In this document: in pieces, positions 59,584 to 64,000 of the stretch
Layout: each line of letters begins with the position of its first letter
Numbering within the stretch: position 1 is the stretch's first letter
Assembly: GCF_001429285.1 (NCBI RefSeq)
Contig: NZ_LMJJ01000040.1
Coordinates: forward strand, 35-64,034
Direction of reading: 5' to 3'
DNA length: 64,000 nucleotides
DNA from: Ensifer sp. Root278
Lineage (GTDB): Bacteria > Pseudomonadota > Alphaproteobacteria > Rhizobiales > Rhizobiaceae
Made by a program: the position numbers and the translations under genes
The notes under the pieces: generated by a model
Databases searched by the model: none
The model's input: the letters and a program-made list of their open reading frames with translations, nothing else
Told to the model about the DNA's origin: nothing

Positions 59584-60540
59584 TCAGAGGCCAAGAGCGG
59601 CCTTGACCGCGGCCAGGCCATCGCCGCCGTCCTTGGCGGTCACACCGGCAAGCCACGGATCGACGACCGTCGGATTGGCCTTCAGCCATTCCTCGGCAGC
59701 CTTGTCCGGCTCCTGCCCGTCGTTCAGGATCTTGCCCATGATCTCGTTTTCCATCTGGAGCGAGAACTTGAGGTTGGTGAGCAGCTTGCCGACGTTCGGG
59801 CACTCGGTGGTGTAGCCGGCGCGCACGTTGGTGAAGACTTCCGCGCCGCCAAAGTTGGCGCCGAAGATGTCGTCGCCGCCCGAAAGATAGGTCAGCTTGA
59901 AGTTGGCGTTCATCGGATGCGGTTCCCATCCGAGGAAGACGATCGGCGAGCCATCCTTTTCGGCGCGGGACACCTGCGCCAGCATGCCCTGTTCGGAGGA
60001 TTCGACCACCTCGAAGCCCTTGAGGCCGAAGGTGTCCTTGTCGACCATGTCGATGATCAGGCGGTTGCCGTCATTGCCGGGCTCGATGCCGTAGATCTTG
60101 CCTTCAAGCGCGTCCTTCTTGGTGGCGATATCCTTGAAATCCTTGATGCCGAGCTCAGCGCCCTTGGCGTTGGTCGCCAGCGTGTACTTGGCGCCGACCA
60201 GGTTCGGCCCGAAGGATTCGACCGACTTGTCGTCGAGATAGGGGCGAACGTCGTTTTCCTGGGTCGGCATCCAGTTGCCGAGGAAGACGTCGATGTCCTT
60301 GTTCTTGAGCGAGGTGTAGGTGACCGGAACCGAGAGAACCTTGATGTCGGTCTGGTAGCCGAGGCCCTTGAGGACGGTGGAAACGGTCGCGGTGGTTGCA
60401 GTGATGTCCGTCCAACCGACGTCGGAGAAACGGACGGTACCACAGCTTTCCGGCTCGGCAGCTGCAGCCTGTCCAGCGGCGAGGGCGACGACCGAAACGG
60501 CGCCCGCCAGCATCAGTTTGAGAGAGAGTCGTTTTTTCAT
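59584..60540 (-). CDS. choX: periplasmic choline-binding protein ChoX
   Basis: A 318-residue exported binding protein with signal peptide (1-28, ending AAAA). The residues known to line the choline site of S. meliloti ChoX are present at the same numbers: W43, D45, W90, Y119, N156 and W205. It delivers choline to ChoWV for use as carbon/nitrogen source or glycine betaine precursor. It is first in the operon and is followed by a strong hairpin. Confidence 0.95.
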   Translation of the reverse strand: MKKRLSLKLMLAGAVSVVALAAGQAAAAEPESCGTVRFSDVGWTDITATTATVSTVLKGLGYQTDIKVLSVPVTYTSLKNKDIDVFLGNWMPTQENDVRPYLDDKSVESFGPNLVGAKYTLATNAKGAELGIKDFKDIATKKDALEGKIYGIEPGNDGNRLIIDMVDKDTFGLKGFEVVESSEQGMLAQVSRAEKDGSPIVFLGWEPHPMNANFKLTYLSGGDDIFGANFGGAEVFTNVRAGYTTECPNVGKLLTNLKFSLQMENEIMGKILNDGQEPDKAAEEWLKANPTVVDPWLAGVTAKDGGDGLAAVKAALGL

Positions 60541-60787
60541 CGTTGTCGTTCCCCTGCCTCTATTATTGTTTTAGCCAAACACCATTGGATAGCGAATTCA
60601 AGCGCTTTGATGTCGAAGGAAGTGTATTGCGTCAATATGCTGAGGGGGTGCACGATGCGACGCTGAATGTCGCATTGTCCACGAAATGGTCTAGTCCGGC
60701 GAAAAACTGTGGGTGCCGCAAACACGCTCTGGCCTTCCGGGACAAGGCTCGTCATTACCCGGGAGACGGAAACCGGACGCGGTGAAG

Positions 60788-61375
60788 ATGGCCAAACTCT
60801 ATTTCAGCTATGCGACGATGAACGCGGGCAAGAGCACGATGCTGTTGCAGGCCTCCTACAACTACCAGGAGCGCGGCATGCGTGTGGTGATGCTGATCGC
60901 TGCGCATGACGACCGGGCAGGGATAGGCCGCATCTCCTCGCGCATCGGTCTTGCCTCCGACGCCATTCCGTTCCATGGCGATGACGACATCTATACGCTG
61001 ATCGAAACGCTTCATTCCGATGGTGCCGGCGAGATCGCCTGCGTCTTCGTCGACGAGGCGCAGTTCCTCAACGAGGCGCAGGTCTGGCAACTCGCGCGCG
61101 TCGCCGACCGGATCGGCATTCCGGTCATGGCCTATGGCCTACGTACGGATTTTCAGGGCAAGTTGTTTCCGGGCTCGATGGCGCTGCTGGCGCTCGCCGA
61201 CGAGTTGCGCGAGGTGCGCACCATCTGCCATTGCGGCCGCAAGGCGACGATGGTCGTGCGTCTCGATGGTACGGGCAAGGTGGTGCGCGAGGGTGCCCAG
61301 GTCGATGTCGGCGGCAACGAGAAATACGTCTCCTATTGCCGGCGCCATTGGGACGACCTGATGCGTTGCGAGTGA
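60788..61375 (+). CDS. tdk: thymidine kinase
   Basis: A 195-residue type II thymidine kinase for dTMP salvage. Walker A is TMNAGKST, and VFVDEAQFL is the Walker B/catalytic Glu region. The structural zinc Cys motifs are CHCGRKA and the C-terminal CRRHWDDLMRC. The ATG at 60788 matches the family N-terminus MAKLYF. It is divergent from choX and 69 bp upstream of a cytochrome c gene. Confidence 0.93.
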   Translation: MAKLYFSYATMNAGKSTMLLQASYNYQERGMRVVMLIAAHDDRAGIGRISSRIGLASDAIPFHGDDDIYTLIETLHSDGAGEIACVFVDEAQFLNEAQVWQLARVADRIGIPVMAYGLRTDFQGKLFPGSMALLALADELREVRTICHCGRKATMVVRLDGTGKVVREGAQVDVGGNEKYVSYCRRHWDDLMRCE

Positions 61376-61443
61376 GTGCGACCGACTGGCCGCTTGCGGC
61401 CGCCTTGCCATTCTCGTCGGGTCCTGTCAGCAAGAGGTTTTCG

Positions 61444-61830
61444 ATGCGGCGCCTGCTTTCCAGTCTTTTCCTCTGTCTTGGTGTCGCAGCTCCGGCTGCC
61501 CACGCCGGCGGCGACGCGACGGCGGGTGCCGCGGTGTTCCGCAAGTGCGCGGCCTGTCACACCGCCAGCGAGCCGGTCAATCGCGTCGGCCCGAGCCTGA
61601 TGGGCGTGGTCGGCCGGCCGGTGGCGTCGGTTGCCGACTACAACTATTCCGAGGCGATGAAGACCTTCGGCGCCGAGGGGCACGTTTGGGACGAGGCGAC
61701 GCTGAGCGAATATCTCTTGAGCCCCAAGGCGATGGTCGGCGGCACCAAGATGACTTTTCCCGGTCTCAAGAAACCTCAGGACATTGCCGACGTGATCGCC
61801 TATCTCAAGGCGCCGCCGGCCGCCAAATAG
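61444..61830 (+). CDS. class I cytochrome c
   Basis: A 128-residue exported monohaem cytochrome of the c2 type. It has a signal peptide (1-21), haem motif CAACH (C35, C38, H39) and axial Met M103 in TKMTFPGL. AGAGG lies upstream of the ATG at 61444. It probably carries electrons in the periplasm; a link to PuuD or another oxidase is not shown. Confidence 0.88.
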   Translation: MRRLLSSLFLCLGVAAPAAHAGGDATAGAAVFRKCAACHTASEPVNRVGPSLMGVVGRPVASVADYNYSEAMKTFGAEGHVWDEATLSEYLLSPKAMVGGTKMTFPGLKKPQDIADVIAYLKAPPAAK

Positions 61831-61996
61831 GCAATGCCTTCGATATCTCAAGCACTTCGCTGCAACGCTTGATCGAAAAAAGCCGCTGCGGAAGGCTTGT
61901 TCTCTTTCCATAAACACCCTTTATATAACTGCAATCGAAGGCTGAATAATTCGGCTGGGCTGGCGGATCGCGCCACGATGGATCGAGGGGCAGGAC

Positions 61997-63085
61997 ATGG
62001 CGACTCTTCAGAATTTTGACGCGGAGATCGAGAAGACGAAAGGCGTCGTCGAACAGATGCGCGGCAAGCTCGAGCAATCCGGTGTCGTGCTGGAGCAATT
62101 CGCCAAGGCCGAGACCAAGCTCGGCGACGTCAACTTCGACATCGAGAACGCCCGCATCCAGGATGTGATCAACCAGCAGAAGGTGATGGAAGCCAACATT
62201 GCCGACCTGATCATCGGCCTTGAAGATGCGACCAATGTCTTCGGCTCCGAATTCGAGAGCATGAAGAACTATACCGGCTATGAGAAGTTCATCGGCATCT
62301 TCTCCAAGCAGAAGATGCAGCGCATGCGCACCGACCGCGTGCGTAACATGTCGCTTGCCGGCAACCTGCAGGAGCTGCTGTCGAAATCCGACATGATCGT
62401 CGGCATTCTCAAGGAGCAGAAGTCGATCCTCGACCAGCGCTACAAGACCTCGGAGCAGAGCTTGATCCAGGTGATCGAGCGCCGCAAGGGTACGATGGCG
62501 AACCTCGAAGAGGTGCAGAAGCGCATCGAGGAACTGAACCCCCTGCTGCTCGACATCGAAAACCGCATTGCCGCCTCCACGGAGCAGAAGGTCCGCACCG
62601 AGCTCGAAGGCGAACGCTCGGCGCTTGCCACCGAATACAACGAGAAGCAGGCCAAGGAACAGGAGCTGCTCGCCGAGAGCCAGACGCTCGAACGCTACAC
62701 CGCGATGTTCCAGACCTTCGTCGATTCGCTCAACAACCAGATCGCCGCGCAGAACACGCTGATCAACAAGCTGACGATCGATACCGAACAGCGCATCGTG
62801 CTCTACAAGGCGCTGGAAGACTCCTTGAAGACGGCTGCCCAGCAGGATGTCGCCCACAAGATCAACACGCTCGGCAGCCAGGTCGACACCGCCGCCGAAG
62901 AGACGATGGCCGGCATCGGTGCCGCTGCGCAGCGCCATATCGGCGATCTCCTCGAAATGCATGAAAAGAACATGCTTTCGACGCAGGATATCCAGCGCCG
63001 CAAGAAGCTGGCGGACGACGCCTTTGCCCGTCGCTTCCAGGCTGTCATGGACAAGCACAACACTGCCAACTACGTGAAGCAGTGA
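61997..63085 (+). CDS. coiled-coil protein of unknown function
   Basis: A 362-residue, highly charged, almost fully helical soluble protein without signal peptide. Long heptad-like stretches run through most of it (for example KGTMANLEEVQKRIEELNPL and TELEGERSALATEYNEKQAK). Near the C-terminus HIGDLLEMHEKNMLSTQDIQ precedes a basic segment. Its general form recalls coiled-coil proteins of the TelA/toxic-anion-resistance kind, but I do not see that family's signature, so I give no name. It is 58 bp upstream of another unrecognised gene on the same strand; the two look like a unit that continues off the window. Confidence 0.75.
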   Translation: MATLQNFDAEIEKTKGVVEQMRGKLEQSGVVLEQFAKAETKLGDVNFDIENARIQDVINQQKVMEANIADLIIGLEDATNVFGSEFESMKNYTGYEKFIGIFSKQKMQRMRTDRVRNMSLAGNLQELLSKSDMIVGILKEQKSILDQRYKTSEQSLIQVIERRKGTMANLEEVQKRIEELNPLLLDIENRIAASTEQKVRTELEGERSALATEYNEKQAKEQELLAESQTLERYTAMFQTFVDSLNNQIAAQNTLINKLTIDTEQRIVLYKALEDSLKTAAQQDVAHKINTLGSQVDTAAEETMAGIGAAAQRHIGDLLEMHEKNMLSTQDIQRRKKLADDAFARRFQAVMDKHNTANYVKQ

Positions 63086-63143
63086 TCGGCAGGCGAATGA
63101 TCGGAACCGAGTTTGCCGTCTGGCACGCGCCACGGGGATTTGC

Positions 63144-64000
63144 ATGAAAGTCGCGGCTTCATCCGCTGTCGCACAATATTTCGCGTCGATCCACGCCGCA
63201 CTCGCCGGGCTCGAGCTCTTTCTCGGCGACCGCAACTCGCCGCTCTATCGCAACACCGTCGTCGGCGAAGTGATCGTCCCCTATCTCGGCCGGTTGAAGG
63301 CGTCGATCGACTGCTGGGAGAACCGCATCGGCTTCGTCGATCAGTTCCGGATCTCGCGCGCCGAAAGCGGTTTTCCGGTGTTCCAGAACGTGCTGGAACT
63401 GGAGAACGATCGCCAGACGGCGGCAAAGCGCCTCGCCGACATTCCCACGGCCGATGCGCTGAGGGACGAGATGGTCGATTTCATCCTCCGTCAGAAGGCC
63501 TTTCCCGAGGCGTTGCAGACGCGCATCGCCGAGCGGCTCTATCTGGAGCAGATCGGCAAGGGTGAGATCTTCTCGCCCTTTATCTTGCCGGAGACCATCC
63601 GCGTCGCCGTCAATTCCAAGACGATGCGTCCCTATTACATCGTGAGCTGGGGCGCCTTCGACGGCGCCAATACCCTGCCGATGGTCTACATGGCGACGAT
63701 CGAGGATTCCTCCGAGAAGATCGTCGAGATGCTGGTGACCGAGGACGGCAAGCTCAATCCGCAGGTCGAGATCCCGTTGCCGGTTGGTGGTTTGCTCAAT
63801 CCAGATCTCGCCAGCCGCTTCGACGATTTCGCCTCCAAGAACAGCAGCTATTCGCTGACCCCGGTGACGATCGCGACCAATCTCGACAAGGATTTTGACG
63901 AGCTCCATCCGAAGCAGCTGCGCCGCATCGTGCTCGGCCCGTTCTATTCTGCCGGGATCACCGAGAACAATGCGCGCATCAACGACATCCTCTCCAAGGT
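63144..64000 (+). CDS. unrecognised protein, 5' part (runs off the window)
   Basis: The frame is open from ATG 63144 to the end of the window (285 codons, no stop). The N-terminal ~140 residues are helical (ASIHAALAGLELFLGDRNSP, VVGEVIVPYLGRLKASIDCW). A mixed segment follows (PYYIVSWGAFDGANTLPMVY, EKIVEMLVTEDGKLNPQVEI) that looks beta-rich. I recognise no domain. Codon use matches the neighbours. It follows the coiled-coil gene closely and is probably its partner. Confidence 0.7.
   Translation, partial: MKVAASSAVAQYFASIHAALAGLELFLGDRNSPLYRNTVVGEVIVPYLGRLKASIDCWENRIGFVDQFRISRAESGFPVFQNVLELENDRQTAAKRLADIPTADALRDEMVDFILRQKAFPEALQTRIAERLYLEQIGKGEIFSPFILPETIRVAVNSKTMRPYYIVSWGAFDGANTLPMVYMATIEDSSEKIVEMLVTEDGKLNPQVEIPLPVGGLLNPDLASRFDDFASKNSSYSLTPVTIATNLDKDFDELHPKQLRRIVLGPFYSAGITENNARINDILSK

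Overview
The window is a 64 kb piece of an alphaproteobacterial chromosome, very probably Sinorhizobium/Ensifer (Rhizobiaceae). The main markers are a NolR-type repressor, a choXWV choline transporter whose ChoX carries the known ligand residues, a bdhA-xdhA-xdhB mixed-function operon as known from S. meliloti, an SbmA/BacA transporter, and three copies of a two-palindrome intergenic element of about 107 bp that fits the description of RIME1. Base composition is uniformly high in G+C. I see no tRNA, rRNA, insertion sequence, prophage or CRISPR array.

Layout. 1-2.4 kb: the end of a 2,5-dioxovalerate-type aldehyde dehydrogenase and an L-arabinonate dehydratase (oxidative sugar-acid catabolism). 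2.6-3.2 kb: a secreted protein with 14-residue repeats. 3.3-6.6 kb: the conserved ATP-grasp / alpha-E / transglutaminase trio. 6.7-16.8 kb: housekeeping and accessory genes (YeiH exporter with a LysR regulator, GyrI-like protein, EamA exporter, DEAD-box helicase, AlkC-like glycosylase, WYL regulator, host-attachment protein, MttB-family methyltransferase). 17-19.4 kb: a split MnmC pair, facing away from each other, and a PRC-barrel protein.

19.6-33.2 kb is a purine-catabolism island. On the + strand are a DUF1045 gene, puuE, uraD, allA and uraH. On the - strand are lldD, guaD, puuD, a LysR regulator and the bdhA-xdhA-xdhB operon. With adenine deaminase (ade) at 48 kb, these genes cover adenine and guanine to xanthine, urate, 5-hydroxyisourate, OHCU, allantoin and allantoate, plus ureidoglycolate cleavage. 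Urate is oxidised by the membrane cytochrome-c-type PuuD rather than a soluble uricase. No xdhC and no allantoate-hydrolysing enzyme are present.

33.4-48 kb: glpK, an LLM flavin oxidoreductase, a methionine aminopeptidase, a YbfB-type MFS protein, a BacA-like transporter, a polysaccharide deacetylase, NnrU, a yfgM-der pair, KDG kinase, and an alpha-glucosidase coupled to an AAC(6')-type acetyltransferase. 48-56 kb: ade, an omega-amino acid aminotransferase, a secreted GH9 glucanase and two Gfo/Idh/MocA dehydrogenases. 56-64 kb: nolR with a perfect NolR box, a HugZ-like protein, choVWX, thymidine kinase, a cytochrome c, and an unrecognised two-gene unit (coiled-coil protein plus partner) that runs off the right edge.

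Three families of dispersed palindromic repeats lie in the intergenic spaces. One RIME-like copy supplies the last codons and stop of mnmD. I found no single spectacular new system. The best candidates for undescribed biology are the coiled-coil gene pair at the right edge, the 14-residue-repeat exported protein, the 34-codon reading frame linking uraD to allA, and the ATP-grasp/alpha-E/transglutaminase trio whose substrate is unknown.
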